DNA of 64,000 bases from Burkholderia lata (GCF_902499335.1 NZ_CABVQK010000020.1:62001-126000); one strand, 5' to 3'; positions 1 through 9,592 are shown, numbered from the stretch's first letter. Program-made: numbers and translations. The notes: generated by a model not told the origin, from the sequence alone.

Positions 1-660
1 GCGCTGGCGGCGTCCCGGCAGTCGAAGGCCGCGTTCACGTTGATCGGCTATGCGTATCGTCCGCTCCAGGGCGTCAGGACCACCGGACCCTACGACAGCG
101 CGCGCATCGGCGAGTTGATCGACAGCGAGTCGTGCGACCTGATCGCGTTCCCGGCACAGTGGCCCGAGACTTACAGCTACACGCTCAGCTCCGCGCTGGC
201 CAGCGGGCTGCCGATTGTCGCACCGGGCATCGGCGCGTTTCCCGAGCGCGTTGCCGGGCGCGAGCAGACGGCGCTGTTTCCGCATCCGCCGACGGCCGAC
301 GCATTCCTGTCGGCTATCGAGACGCTGCTGACCACACTCGAGCAAGGCGGGCCGTCGCGCGCGCCGGGGTTTGACGGTGAGCTGCCGTCCGCGGACCACT
401 ACGAGCAGCGGTACGTGCACGACGCGGGCCCGGCCAGAGGGCAGGCGGATCGCACGGAGCTGGTCGCGGCGCTCGATGCGTTGCTGGCCGTGCAGGAAAT
501 CGTCGTCCAGGGCGTGCGCGAACGTGTCCTGCGGGTTCTGTGGGGCATTTATACGAATCCGCGTACGCAAGCGGTCTCGCGGCTGATCCCGCACCGGTTA
601 AAACGTGCGGTCAAGCGTTTGCTGTCGAAGCGACCGTTGCACGAAGTGATTCGGCGCTGA
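1..660 (+). CDS. Glycosyltransferase, C-terminal part (truncated by window start)
   Basis: The reading frame is open from base 1, so only the last 219 residues of a larger protein are visible. They contain the end of a GT-B fold glycosyltransferase: the stretch PETYSYTLSSALASGLPIV followed by APGIGAFPER matches the nucleotide-sugar-binding segment of GT4-type enzymes (P-E-x-x-Y-x7-A-x-G-x-P-I-V). The last 30 residues form a basic, probably membrane-associated tail rich in Arg and Lys. It precedes a WbpM-type dehydratase on the same strand and belongs to the O-antigen or surface polysaccharide cluster. Donor and acceptor sugars cannot be told from this fragment; it may be the last domain of a multidomain transferase. 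Confidence 0.8.
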   Translation, partial: ALAASRQSKAAFTLIGYAYRPLQGVRTTGPYDSARIGELIDSESCDLIAFPAQWPETYSYTLSSALASGLPIVAPGIGAFPERVAGREQTALFPHPPTADAFLSAIETLLTTLEQGGPSRAPGFDGELPSADHYEQRYVHDAGPARGQADRTELVAALDALLAVQEIVVQGVRERVLRVLWGIYTNPRTQAVSRLIPHRLKRAVKRLLSKRPLHEVIRR

Positions 661-992
661 TGATCGTTTGAGTTTTCGTCATGCCGGACACCATGTTTGA
701 CGGCGCGATATTGCGCCGCGACATGCCGGCCTGCATTGCGTTTCAAGCGTCTCGTCGTGTTTTGCGCCGAGGCGCGGTTCGATCGGTGCCGTGGCACGGG
801 GCGGTGTCTTGGAGTGCCGGGTCGTTGACGGCATAATGGTCGCCGTGTGACCACCTCGGCGTGCCCGCCATGCTGGCGTAGCGCGCGGTTTTTCGATCGG
901 CCGGTATTTGTTCGGCGCTGTTCGACGTCATGGGCCCGGGTGGCCGGTGCGTCGGCGAGGCAGCGCCGCAAAATTTCTTCGAGGTCTCGTCG
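661..992. other. Intergenic stretch before the dehydratase gene
   Basis: No convincing gene is present. The stretch presumably holds the leader of the downstream dehydratase gene. An isolated TTGACG lies at 825-830 but has no good -10 box at the right distance. The GAGG just before 993 is the likely ribosome binding site and decides the start of the next gene. Confidence 0.5.
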
Positions 993-2873
993 ATGTTTCG
1001 TTTCAAGGCGTCGTGGCAGTCGTTGAGCGCTTTTCTGTTCGACCTGATTGCGGTTGCAGGCGCTTGGCTGACTGCTTACGTAGTTCGATTCAACGGAATC
1101 GTCCCCGCCGACTTTCTTACGGGCGCGTTCGACGCGCTCGCGTGGGTGCTGCCAATCTACGGGCTGATGTTCCATTGTTTCGGCCTGTATCGCGGGCTGT
1201 GGGTATTCGCGAGCCTGCCGGATCTCCTGCGCATTTCGAAAGCCGTGATCGGCGGCGGCCTGATCGTCATGATCGGCGCCGTGATGCTGCAGCCGACGCC
1301 CATCATTCCCCGTTCCGCGCTCGTGCTGTCGCCCGTGCTGCTGTTCCTGGCCATGGGCGGCGCGCGCGCACTGTATCGCGCGAGCAAGGAGTTCTACCTG
1401 TACGGCGGGCTCGTCGGCAAAGGCAAGCCGGTGCTCGTGCTGGGCGCCGGGACGGCCGGTGCCAGCCTCGCGCGCGAACTGTCGCGCTCGGGCGAGTGGC
1501 GGCTGGTCGGCCTGCTCGATGACGACCCGGCCAAGCGCGGGCGTGAAATTTACGGTTACAAGGTGCTTGGCGCGATCGGTGAATTGAATCACTGGGCCGA
1601 GTTCACCAAGGCGGAGCACGCGATCATCGCGCTGCCTTCCACACCGGTCGAGGTGCAGCGCCGGGTTGCGACGCTGTGCGTGCGCGCCGGCGTGAAGGCA
1701 ATGGTGCTTCCGGCGCTGACCGCACTGATGCCGGGGCAGGGCTTTCTGTCGCAGGTCCGGAACATCGATCTCGAAGACTTGCTCGGCCGCGATGCGGTGA
1801 CGATCGATACGCCGCACGTCGAGGCGCTGCTGCACGGCAGGGTCGTGATGGTGACGGGGGCGGGCGGCTCGATCGGCTCCGAACTGTGCCGGCAGATCCT
1901 GCGTTTCTCGCCGGCGCAACTGATCGCGTTCGACCTGTCCGAGTACGCGATGTACCGGCTGACGGAGGAGTTGCGCGAGCGCTTCCCCGATCAGCAGGTC
2001 GTGCCGATCATCGGCGATGCGAAGGATTCGCTGCTGCTCGATCAGTTGATGTCGCGCCATGCGCCGCATATCGTGTTCCATGCGGCCGCGTACAAGCATG
2101 TGCCGCTGATGGAGGAGCACAACGCGTGGCAGGCGCTGCGCAACAACGTGCTCGGAACCTATCGCGTCGCGCGCGCGGCGATTCGCCACGACGTGCGCCA
2201 CTTCGTGCTGATCTCGACCGACAAGGCCGTCAACCCGACCAACGTGATGGGCGCAAGCAAGCGTCTCGCCGAGATGGCCTGCCAGGCCCTTCAGCAGACG
2301 AGCCATCGCACACAGTTCGAAACCGTGCGGTTCGGCAACGTGCTAGGCAGCGCGGGCAGCGTGATTCCGAAGTTCCAGCAGCAGATCTCGAAGGGCGGCC
2401 CGGTGACGGTCACGCACCCGGAGATCACGCGATTCTTCATGACGATCCCGGAGGCGTCGCAGCTCGTGCTGCAGGCATCGAGCATGGGGCGCGGCGGTGA
2501 GATCTTCATCCTCGACATGGGGCAGCCGGTGAAGATCGTGGATCTCGCCCGCGACCTGATTCGCCTGTACGGTTTCTCGGAAGAGCAGATCCGCATCGAG
2601 TTCACCGGGTTGCGTCCCGGCGAAAAGCTCTATGAGGAACTGCTCGCGGACGACGAGACGACCACCCGCACGCCGCACCCGAAGCTGCGGACCGCGCGTG
2701 CGCGCGAGGTGCCGGACAACCTGCTCGACGAACTGCTGCCGTGGCTGATGCAGCATCGCGTGCTGAGCGACGACGAAGTGCGGCGCGATTTGCGGCGATG
2801 GGTCGCCGAATACCAGTCGTCCAGCGCACCGCTCCTGCAGAGCGTACCCACGCGTGCCGCGTCGCGAGGTTGA
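993..2873 (+). CDS. Membrane-bound UDP-sugar 4,6-dehydratase (WbpM/FlaA1/CapD family)
   Basis: 626 residues if read from the ATG at 993, which has a GAGG eight bases upstream; an in-frame ATG at 930 lacks such a site. About the first 130 residues hold membrane helices. A first Rossmann segment follows (VLVLGAGTAGASLAREL, roughly residue 148), then the catalytic extended-SDR domain beginning at VMVTGAGGSIGSE (about residue 284). The active-site segment reads STDKAVNPTNVMGASK, so the usual Tyr of Y-x3-K is Met, as in WbpM, PglF and FlaA1 dehydratases. The family converts UDP-GlcNAc to a 4-keto-6-deoxy sugar, the precursor of QuiNAc or FucNAc in O-antigens. The substrate here is inferred from family and context. 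A strong terminator follows at 2940. Confidence 0.9.
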   Translation: MFRFKASWQSLSAFLFDLIAVAGAWLTAYVVRFNGIVPADFLTGAFDALAWVLPIYGLMFHCFGLYRGLWVFASLPDLLRISKAVIGGGLIVMIGAVMLQPTPIIPRSALVLSPVLLFLAMGGARALYRASKEFYLYGGLVGKGKPVLVLGAGTAGASLARELSRSGEWRLVGLLDDDPAKRGREIYGYKVLGAIGELNHWAEFTKAEHAIIALPSTPVEVQRRVATLCVRAGVKAMVLPALTALMPGQGFLSQVRNIDLEDLLGRDAVTIDTPHVEALLHGRVVMVTGAGGSIGSELCRQILRFSPAQLIAFDLSEYAMYRLTEELRERFPDQQVVPIIGDAKDSLLLDQLMSRHAPHIVFHAAAYKHVPLMEEHNAWQALRNNVLGTYRVARAAIRHDVRHFVLISTDKAVNPTNVMGASKRLAEMACQALQQTSHRTQFETVRFGNVLGSAGSVIPKFQQQISKGGPVTVTHPEITRFFMTIPEASQLVLQASSMGRGGEIFILDMGQPVKIVDLARDLIRLYGFSEEQIRIEFTGLRPGEKLYEELLADDETTTRTPHPKLRTARAREVPDNLLDELLPWLMQHRVLSDDEVRRDLRRWVAEYQSSSAPLLQSVPTRAASRG

Positions 2874-2939
2874 CGATCGGCCGGGAAAGTCGTGATGCGC
2901 CGGCAGCCGCGCATTGTCGAACGCGCATCGCACATGACG

Positions 2940-2981
2940 ACGCGACCTGCACGCAACGCGGTGCAGGTCGCGTTTTTCTTT
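2940..2981 (+). terminator. Rho-independent terminator after the dehydratase gene
   Basis: A perfect 13-base-pair stem (2940-2952 with 2961-2973) with an 8-base loop is followed by TTTTTCTTT. It lies between the plus-strand dehydratase gene and the convergent minus-strand acyltransferase gene and ends the first plus-strand block. Confidence 0.9.
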
Positions 2982-3006
2982 GGCGGGTGTCCGCGGCGGC
3001 GCGTGC

Positions 3007-4023
3007 TCAGATCACGGCGCGAAGCGGCCGGCGGAGTGGCGGAATCCAGCGCAGGAACGCAATGATCGCGAGCGCCGTGCCGAAGATCAGCAGCGTGGCC
3101 AGCACCGGATCGATCAACGGCCATCCGGTCAACTGGAGCAGTCCGAAGCGTTTCGCAAACGGATCGATCAGGAACGGATGCAGACCGTAGACGCCGAGCG
3201 TGCATCCGGAGACGGTATTCAGCAACGGCGACGACTGGCCCGCGGTCATGCCCATGAACGCATGGAACAGGCCGCATGCGGCCGCGATGACGAGCGGCGA
3301 CAGGTAAAGCTGGAAGAAGGGGTTGGGTATCCCGTGGACGCGTGATTCCCAGATCGTCGCAAACACGGTGGCCACCACGGAGGCGGCGAAGACCGACAGG
3401 CCCGCGGCAACGTTCCCCTTCAGGTCGGCAAGATACGCACCGAGAACCAGGAAGCCTGCATACATCCCGTAGTACGACGCATCGTATACGCTCCCGGTCC
3501 CCCATTTGGCGATCAGGTCATCCTCGCGCCCGGCGAACAGTGCATGCAGGGTCGGGTAGAGCGAGGCGGTCAGGAACCACACGGCCAGCAGCCACAGTCG
3601 TTCGGATGGCGATGCGTTCTGATAGAAGCGGCGCATGGCCGGCACGACCAGGTAGATGCCGAAGATCACGTAGAAGAACCACAAGTGAAACATCGTCGGC
3701 CCGGCGACGATCGCGCGAAGCCAGTTCCCGGTGTGCACGTTGTTGAAGCTGAGCCACCATAGATAGAACGTGGACCAGAACACGAGCGGGGGAATCACGC
3801 GTAGTACCCGCTTCGACAGGAACATGCCGAGCGGTTCGGATTTCCGCAGCAGGTTGGCGCCGGAAATCATGAAGAAAATCGGCACGCACGCGCGTGACAG
3901 CGATTCGTACCAGTTCGATGCACTCCACGCGGCGCCGTATTTCACGAAGCTTTCACTGGAGACGTGCAACAGCACGACCAGAAAGCAGGCAGCTACGCGC
4001 AATGCGTCTACTCGTCTATCCAT
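3007..4023 (-). CDS. Acyltransferase family 3 integral membrane protein
   Basis: 338 residues with about ten predicted membrane helices. The N-terminus shows the family pattern: Arg-Val-Asp-Ala-Leu-Arg (residues 4-9) followed by the conserved His20 in LLHVSSE, equivalent to the catalytic Arg/His region of OafA- and WecH-like O-acyltransferases. Such enzymes move acetyl or other acyl groups to surface sugars in the inner membrane. It is the last gene of the minus-strand O-antigen run, 115 bases after the WecA-type gene, so it may have its own promoter or be read through. A role in O-acetylating the O-antigen repeat is inferred from context; the acyl group and acceptor are unknown. Confidence 0.85.
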   Translation of the reverse strand: MDRRVDALRVAACFLVVLLHVSSESFVKYGAAWSASNWYESLSRACVPIFFMISGANLLRKSEPLGMFLSKRVLRVIPPLVFWSTFYLWWLSFNNVHTGNWLRAIVAGPTMFHLWFFYVIFGIYLVVPAMRRFYQNASPSERLWLLAVWFLTASLYPTLHALFAGREDDLIAKWGTGSVYDASYYGMYAGFLVLGAYLADLKGNVAAGLSVFAASVVATVFATIWESRVHGIPNPFFQLYLSPLVIAAACGLFHAFMGMTAGQSSPLLNTVSGCTLGVYGLHPFLIDPFAKRFGLLQLTGWPLIDPVLATLLIFGTALAIIAFLRWIPPLRRPLRAVI

Positions 4024-4138
4024 CCCGATAGTGTCTCCGCGCCCTCGGGCGTCGTGTCAGCGGGTCATGTTAGACGATGTCAGGTATTTGTGGGATTGTG
4101 GAAATCCACCATTCTCAGGTGCGTCGCAGTACGGACGA

Positions 4139-5242
4139 TCAGCGATGCCGGTGCTTGCGCACCACCATCCACCGCGGCGCACGGAACCGCACGATGCTCA
4201 GATAGAGCCACACGTAGGTCAACGCGAACAGCACGACGAACACGAACAGGTGCACCGTATGCCGCCAGAACAGCGTCGCGGGTATCACCGCGACGAGGCA
4301 CAGCAGCCACAGGTACGGCGACGTCAGCGAATTGCGGCGCGTCAGGTCGTGCGCGTGCTTCGTGCCGACGGCCCAGCGCATCAGCCGCTTGTACACGAGC
4401 ATGTGCAGGTGCACGCCGTCCGGAATGCCGGGCGACATCCCGCGGATGAATTTCTTCCGGTAGATCGAAAAGCAGGTCTCGAAGATCGGGTACATGAACA
4501 GCAGCACCGGGTACCACGCGGACACCTCGCGGTTGCGCATCACGAGCAAGATCGCGAGCTCCGCAAGCATGAAGCCGATGAAATACGCGCCACCGTCGCC
4601 GAGGAAGATCAGCCCGGCCGGGAAGTTCCACAGGAAGAAGCCGAGCACGGCGCCCATCATGATGATCGACGCGGACATGACGACCGGATCGCCGACCTGG
4701 AACGCGACGTATGCGAGCGACGCGAACATCATGAAGCTGACCATCGACGCGAGCCCGTTGAAGCCGTCGATGATGTTGACTGCATTCGCGAGCGCCGCGA
4801 CCGCGAGCACGGTGACGAACGCCGAAATGGCGACATAGCCGAGCAGGAAGTCGAGCGGCGGCACGCTGATGCGCGTGACCGCGATGTTCATCAGCCAGAA
4901 CGCGAGCGCGGCCGCGCCCATCGTACAGAGCAGCCGCGCGCGCGGCGACACGCGCTTGGTCAGGTCCTCGACGAGGCCGGACAGGAAGGCTGGCAGCCCG
5001 CAGGCCACGATGCCGAGAATGCTGCCGGCGATCGTCGGGTAGCGCTGCGTGAGCAGCAGCGCCGATGCGACGACGCCCGCGAGGATCCCGATGCCCCCGA
5101 CCCGCGGCACGGGCCGCACGTGGAATTTCTGCACGCCGGCCAGGTCGCTGTCGATCGAGAATTTCTCGTGAAGGTGCGCGTAGCGCACGATGAACAGCGT
5201 GACGAGCAGGGAGACGATGAAGCCGGACGCGAAGCTGAGCAT
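4139..5242 (-). CDS. WecA/MraY-family undecaprenyl-phosphate glycosyl-1-phosphate transferase
   Basis: 367 residues with about ten or eleven membrane helices. Family landmarks are visible in order: VPRVGGIGILAG near the N-terminus, GLVEDLTKRVSPRARLL (the D-D-x-x-x-L-S-P region, here Glu-Asp), VNIIDGFNGLASM (the D-G-x-N-G-L-A motif) and IFLGDGGAYFIGFM. These define the GT4 polyisoprenyl-phosphate transferases that load the first sugar phosphate on undecaprenyl phosphate at the inner membrane. Because it sits in the O-antigen cluster beside galE and the flippase it is probably the initiating enzyme (WbpL/WecA type). The exact sugar (for example QuiNAc, FucNAc or GlcNAc) is not decided by sequence. 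It starts 27 bases after the galE stop. Confidence 0.9.
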   Translation of the reverse strand: MLSFASGFIVSLLVTLFIVRYAHLHEKFSIDSDLAGVQKFHVRPVPRVGGIGILAGVVASALLLTQRYPTIAGSILGIVACGLPAFLSGLVEDLTKRVSPRARLLCTMGAAALAFWLMNIAVTRISVPPLDFLLGYVAISAFVTVLAVAALANAVNIIDGFNGLASMVSFMMFASLAYVAFQVGDPVVMSASIIMMGAVLGFFLWNFPAGLIFLGDGGAYFIGFMLAELAILLVMRNREVSAWYPVLLFMYPIFETCFSIYRKKFIRGMSPGIPDGVHLHMLVYKRLMRWAVGTKHAHDLTRRNSLTSPYLWLLCLVAVIPATLFWRHTVHLFVFVVLFALTYVWLYLSIVRFRAPRWMVVRKHRHR

Positions 5243-5269
5243 GGGATCGCTCGAAAAATGGACAGCGGA

Positions 5270-6292
5270 TTATACAAAACCGCGCGGGTTCCCCTCCTGC
5301 CATCGCCAGTGATCGGCACACATTTCCTCGATACCGAGCGCGGCACGCCAGCCGATGATGTCGGCCGCGGCCTGCGGATTCGCATAGCACTCGGCGATGT
5401 CGCCCGGGCGGCGCGCGACGAGCTCGTACGGCACCGGGCGGCCCGACGCCTTCTCGAACGCGCGGACGACTTCCAGCACGCTGTAGCCTTGGCCCGTGCC
5501 GAGGTTCACGACGAAGCTCGCGTCGCGCTTCGCGAGCGCGTCGAGCGCGGCGATGTGCCCCTTCGCGAGATCGACGACGTGGATGTAGTCGCGCACGCCG
5601 GTGCCGTCCGGCGTCGGGTAGTCGGAGCCGAACACGCGCAGCGTTTCCAGCTTGCCGACCGCGACCTGCGCGACATACGGCATCAGGTTGTTCGGGATGC
5701 CGGCCGGGTCCTCGCCGATCAGCCCGCTTGCGTGCGCGCCGACCGGGTTGAAGTAGCGCAGCGTCGCGATTCGCCACGACGGATCGGAAACCTCGAGATC
5801 GCGCAGGATCTGCTCGGCGATCAGCTTCGACTGGCCGTACGGATTCGTCGCGGACAGCGGGAACGATTCGTCGATCGGCGAGCGCTCGGGCACGCCGTAT
5901 ACGGTCGCGGACGAGCTGAACACGAACTGCCTGACGTTGCGCTCGCGCATGACCTTGAGCACGGCGAGCAGGCCGCCGAGGTTGTTCTGGTAGTACTCGA
6001 GCGGCTTCGCGACCGATTCGCCGACGGCCTTGAGCGCCGCGAAATGAATCGTGCCGGTGATCGGGTGTGCGTCGAACACCTTGGCGAGCGCGGCTTCGTC
6101 GCACACGTCGACCTGATGGAACGCGGGCGACTTGCCCGTGATCCGCTCGATGCGGCGCACGGATTCGGCCTTGCTGTTGACGAGGTTGTCGACGATCACG
6201 ACATCGTAGCCGTTGTCGAGCAGCTCGACGGCGGTGTGCGAGCCGATGTAGCCCGCGCCGCCGGTAACGAGGATGGTGCCTTTAGCGGTCAT
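5270..6292 (-). CDS. galE: UDP-glucose 4-epimerase
   Basis: 340 residues, the usual GalE length. The N-terminal NAD-binding motif VTGGAGYIGSHTAVELL, the FSSSATVYG segment carrying the catalytic Ser, and the Tyr-Gly-Gln-Ser-Lys motif (Y-x3-K) are all present. The enzyme interconverts UDP-Glc and UDP-Gal, and in some members the N-acetyl forms, in the cytoplasm. It lies 15 bases after a glycosyltransferase gene and 27 bases before the WecA-type gene, so it is in the O-antigen operon and supplies a galacto-configured donor. It could alternatively act on N-acetylated sugars. Confidence 0.95.
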   Translation of the reverse strand: MTAKGTILVTGGAGYIGSHTAVELLDNGYDVVIVDNLVNSKAESVRRIERITGKSPAFHQVDVCDEAALAKVFDAHPITGTIHFAALKAVGESVAKPLEYYQNNLGGLLAVLKVMRERNVRQFVFSSSATVYGVPERSPIDESFPLSATNPYGQSKLIAEQILRDLEVSDPSWRIATLRYFNPVGAHASGLIGEDPAGIPNNLMPYVAQVAVGKLETLRVFGSDYPTPDGTGVRDYIHVVDLAKGHIAALDALAKRDASFVVNLGTGQGYSVLEVVRAFEKASGRPVPYELVARRPGDIAECYANPQAAADIIGWRAALGIEEMCADHWRWQEGNPRGFV

Positions 6293-6307
6293 TGCTGATG
6301 CGCTCCT

Positions 6308-7444
6308 TCAGAGTGTGAACCCGGTCAACGAATGGATGGTTTCCCTGTAGCGCTCGACGACCTGTTGCTCGTCGAACTCCGCCACGACCTTTTGCCGGCC
6401 GCGTGCGCCCATCGCCACCCGGCCTTCCGGTCCGAGCGCGATCATGCGATTCAGTTGCTCCGCGAGGCTCGCGCTGTCGCGCACGCGGCACAGATAGCCC
6501 GTTTCGCCGTCTGCGACGACGTCCCGGCAGCCCGGCACGTCGGTCGCGACGATCGGGCGGCCCATTGCCGACGCTTCCATCAGCGTGCGCGGTACACCTT
6601 CGCGGTACGACGGCAGCACGACGCAGTCGGCCGCCGCGATATGGGGGCGCACGTCGTGCGCCTCGCCGAGATACTCGACGACGCCTTCGCCGACCCACGC
6701 ATCGACATCCGCGCGGCCGATCGCGCTCGGATTGTCGACGCCGAGCGGCCCGAGCAGCTGGAAGCGCGCGTTCGGGAAGCGCGCGCGCACGATGCGTGCG
6801 GCCTCCACGTATTCGCGCACGCCCTTGTCCCACAGCAGGCGGCCGATCAGGATGAAGACGGGCGCGTCGCCGGCGGGCAGCGGCACGGGCGCGAACTGTT
6901 CGAGATCGACGCCTTCGCCGTGCAGCAGCCGTGCACGATCGGGATGCGCGAGCAACTGCTCGTCGGTGAAGGTCGCGAGATCGTCGCGATTCAGGAACCA
7001 CACTTCACGCGGGAAGCGGAACGCGAACCGGTACAGGCGCTTCGCGACGCTCGCCGCGCGGCTTTTCTGGATGAAGACGTAGCCGAGCCCGGTCGTCACC
7101 GCGATCGACGGCACGCGTGCGAGCCACGCGGCGACCGAGCCGTAGATGTTCGGCTTGATCGTGTAATGGAACACGAGATCGGGCTGCAGCGCGCGGTAAT
7201 GACGCACCAGCGCGGCGAGCGTGCCGAGATCCTCGCGCGGGCTCGTGCCTTTCGATGCAACCGCGAGCGGCACGTAGCGGCAGCCCATCTGCTCGAGCAA
7301 CGGCACCGTGCGGTCGTGCGGCGCAATCACGAGAACCTCGGCGCCGCGCGCGACGAGCGCACGGATCAGCCCGTGGCGATACGTGTGGATCGCCCAGGCC
7401 GTGTTGCAGACGAGCGCGATGCGCAGCGGGGAGGTGGCGGACAT
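6308..7444 (-). CDS. GT4-family glycosyltransferase of the O-antigen cluster
   Basis: 378 residues with a GT-B fold. The N-terminal acceptor domain begins LRIALVCNTAWAIHTYRHGL. The C-terminal donor domain begins FILIGRLLWDKGVREYVEAA and includes the EGVPRTLMEASAMGRPIVAT segment, the E-x7-E signature of retaining GT4 enzymes. No membrane helix is evident, so it probably acts at the cytoplasmic face of the inner membrane on the lipid-linked O-unit. It follows the GT2 gene by 55 bases and precedes galE by 15, consistent with one operon. Donor and acceptor sugars are not predictable from sequence alone. Confidence 0.9.
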   Translation of the reverse strand: MSATSPLRIALVCNTAWAIHTYRHGLIRALVARGAEVLVIAPHDRTVPLLEQMGCRYVPLAVASKGTSPREDLGTLAALVRHYRALQPDLVFHYTIKPNIYGSVAAWLARVPSIAVTTGLGYVFIQKSRAASVAKRLYRFAFRFPREVWFLNRDDLATFTDEQLLAHPDRARLLHGEGVDLEQFAPVPLPAGDAPVFILIGRLLWDKGVREYVEAARIVRARFPNARFQLLGPLGVDNPSAIGRADVDAWVGEGVVEYLGEAHDVRPHIAAADCVVLPSYREGVPRTLMEASAMGRPIVATDVPGCRDVVADGETGYLCRVRDSASLAEQLNRMIALGPEGRVAMGARGRQKVVAEFDEQQVVERYRETIHSLTGFTL

Positions 7445-7499
7445 GAAAAAAAGAATAAATAAAGCGTCGTAAATGCCGGATACGCCGAATGAAAGGGCG

Positions 7500-8324
7500 T
7501 CACGCGGACGGCCGGGCGGCGAACAGCGTCTGCTTGATCCGCTGCAACGTCCGGTACGGCGTCACGAAATGCAGCAGGTTCTTGGCGAGGCCGGCCCAGT
7601 CGTACGGGTTCAGCACGTTGAAGTGGCTCAGCAGCAGCGTGAGCGTCGACACCAGCTGACGCCGGCGCTTGGTCGCACTGATCCCGCCCTCGTTCAATTC
7701 GTAATAGAGGCCGAGTTCCGGCAGGTTCGCGCAATCGTAGCGTTGCATTAACCGTAAAAAAAGATCGAGATCCTCGGCCGCACGGTATTTCGCACGATAG
7801 TTCCCCACTTCCCGCACGGCGTCGATGCGCAGCATGACCGACGGGTGCACGAGCGGCGAGCGCAGGAAGCGCGTGCGGCGCAGCGTGCGCGGATCGGCGG
7901 GCGGCGTCAGCATGAAGCGCGGCTCGCCGGCGCGCGACACGACCTGGGTCCACATGCCGACGCAGGCCACGCGCGGATGGGCGCCGAGATACGCACGCTC
8001 CTTCGCAAGGCGCTGCGGCGCGGCGAGATCGCCGGCGTCGATGCGCGCCGCATAGCGGAAGCCGCGTGCGGCGAGTGCGTCGATGCCGGCCGCGAGCGCG
8101 CGCTCGATGCCGCCGTTCTGCGGCATGCGCAGCACGTCGATCGTGAGGCCGGGCAGGTCGGGCGCGACGATCGGCGGCGTGCTGCCGTCATCGACGATCA
8201 GCACGTGCACGGGCGTGTCCTCGCGAAACGATGCGAGGGTCCGAACGACGTCGTCGTGCCCGTTGTAGGCCGGCATCAGCACGGCCACATCGTCGAGCGG
8301 GGGCGGGCAATCAGGGGACGTCAT
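7500..8324 (-). CDS. GT2-family glycosyltransferase
   Basis: 274 residues with a GT-A fold. The N-terminal VAVLMPAYNGHDDVVRTLASF and VLIVDDGSTPP segments bind the nucleotide, and ARIDAGDLAAPQRL stands at the usual metal-binding Asp-x-Asp position, here Asp-Ala-Gly-Asp. The start ATG overlaps the stop of the upstream flippase gene by four bases, so the two are translationally coupled. It presumably adds one sugar of the O-unit to the lipid-linked intermediate. The sugar is unknown. Confidence 0.9.
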   Translation of the reverse strand: MTSPDCPPPLDDVAVLMPAYNGHDDVVRTLASFREDTPVHVLIVDDGSTPPIVAPDLPGLTIDVLRMPQNGGIERALAAGIDALAARGFRYAARIDAGDLAAPQRLAKERAYLGAHPRVACVGMWTQVVSRAGEPRFMLTPPADPRTLRRTRFLRSPLVHPSVMLRIDAVREVGNYRAKYRAAEDLDLFLRLMQRYDCANLPELGLYYELNEGGISATKRRRQLVSTLTLLLSHFNVLNPYDWAGLAKNLLHFVTPYRTLQRIKQTLFAARPSA

Positions 8325-9592
8325 GGTCGCAGCTTGAAACGGATGTAATAAAAATTAACGGCGGCGGCGGCCAGATAGCCGGCCGCCAGCCCGACGAGCG
8401 CGCCGTACAGGCCGAGCCGCGGGATCGCGAACAGGTTGACGAGTGCGGCGATCGCGAGCGCGAGCAGCCATTTCGACAGCAACACGAATTTTGCTTGATA
8501 TTTGAGAACGATAAGATTGCCTATCGCCTCGATGCCGGCCGGCACCGACAACCAGACCGCCCAGCGAAAGATGTCGACCGACGCCTCGTAGCCGTGGCCG
8601 AACACCTTGCCGACGATCAGCGGCGCGGCGGCGTCGAGCACGAGCGCGCCGGCCGTCATCAGGCAGGCCGTCATCGCGATCAGCCGGACGATGTTGCGGC
8701 GCAGCCGCGCGACGTCCGACACGCGGTAGACGAAGGCGGGCGCGATCGTCTGCGCGAGCATCAGCGCGAGCGTGATCCAGTTCTCGTTGAGCTGCTGCGC
8801 GGCCGAGTAGCGGCCGAGATCGGCGAACGACACGTGACGCTCGAGCATCAGGCGGTCGAGCTTCAGGAACAGGTACATGCAGATGAGGCCGAGCCAGAAC
8901 ACGGTGCCGGCCGACGCAAAGTGCCTGAACAGCGGCTTGTCGAACGTCCAGCCGAGCGCGCCGCCGTTACGATGCCGGTAGTACAGCATCAGCGCGAGGC
9001 CGATCGCGGCGGCCTCGAGCGCCCACAGCCACGCGAAGCGGGCGGGGCCCGCGGCCGCGCGGACCAGCAGCCAGACGAGCAGCGCCTTCGCCAGCGCGGT
9101 GACCATGCTGGTGACGAGCTGCGGCTTGCTGTAGGTCATGCTCTGCAGCCACGCGTTGATGACGCCGACGAAGGGTTCGCGGAACACCATCGTGACCGCG
9201 AGGCCCGCGAGCATCGCGCCGACCAGCGGATCGAACGCGCCCGCGGCAATCGCGATCCAGGTCGCGACGAGCGCGGCGGCGGAGACGGCGATGCGCAGCG
9301 CGAACGCGCTGCCGAGCACCGCGCCGAGCTGGGCGGGCGGGCGCTGGACGATGGTCGGGACGAGGATTTCCGCGCCGCACACCCAGGTGAGCGGCGCCAG
9401 TACCAGGAGAAGCGTATTCGCATACTGCCATTTGCCGAACACATCCGGCCCGAAATAACGGGCCAGCAGGCCGCTGATCGCGATCGCGACGCCGATCTGC
9501 GTCAGCCGTTCGAGCCCCAGCCAGACGAGATTCGCGACGGCTTTCGCGACATCCGGGTTGCCGAAGCGCTTCAGCATGCGCGGCAGCGGCAT
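8321..9592 (-). CDS. Wzx-type O-antigen flippase / polysaccharide biosynthesis membrane protein
   Basis: 423 residues, almost entirely hydrophobic segments with about twelve predicted helices, matching the MOP-superfamily polysaccharide flippases. Recognisable parts are WLGLERLTQIGVAIAISGLL in the first helix region and repeated helix pairs separated by short Arg-rich loops. It would move the undecaprenyl-linked O-unit to the periplasm. It is the first gene of the minus-strand O-antigen run and faces the divergent phosphomannomutase gene across about 240 bases, so that gap must contain promoters for both. An O-unit polymerase (Wzy) is not recognisable in this window. Confidence 0.85.
   Translation of the reverse strand: MPLPRMLKRFGNPDVAKAVANLVWLGLERLTQIGVAIAISGLLARYFGPDVFGKWQYANTLLLVLAPLTWVCGAEILVPTIVQRPPAQLGAVLGSAFALRIAVSAAALVATWIAIAAGAFDPLVGAMLAGLAVTMVFREPFVGVINAWLQSMTYSKPQLVTSMVTALAKALLVWLLVRAAAGPARFAWLWALEAAAIGLALMLYYRHRNGGALGWTFDKPLFRHFASAGTVFWLGLICMYLFLKLDRLMLERHVSFADLGRYSAAQQLNENWITLALMLAQTIAPAFVYRVSDVARLRRNIVRLIAMTACLMTAGALVLDAAAPLIVGKVFGHGYEASVDIFRWAVWLSVPAGIEAIGNLIVLKYQAKFVLLSKWLLALAIAALVNLFAIPRLGLYGALVGLAAGYLAAAAVNFYYIRFKLRP

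Noticed and set aside
549..2306. Long minus-strand open frame opposite the dehydratase gene
   Set aside because: Its composition (Arg/His/Gln-rich, no motif) is that of an antisense shadow, and the plus-strand gene has clear catalytic motifs.
3770..6298. Very long plus-strand open frame (about 840 codons) opposite the wecA-like and galE genes
   Set aside because: It lies antisense to two clear genes, is dominated by Arg, Ala, His and Asp as expected for the complement of GC-rich coding DNA, and shows no domain.
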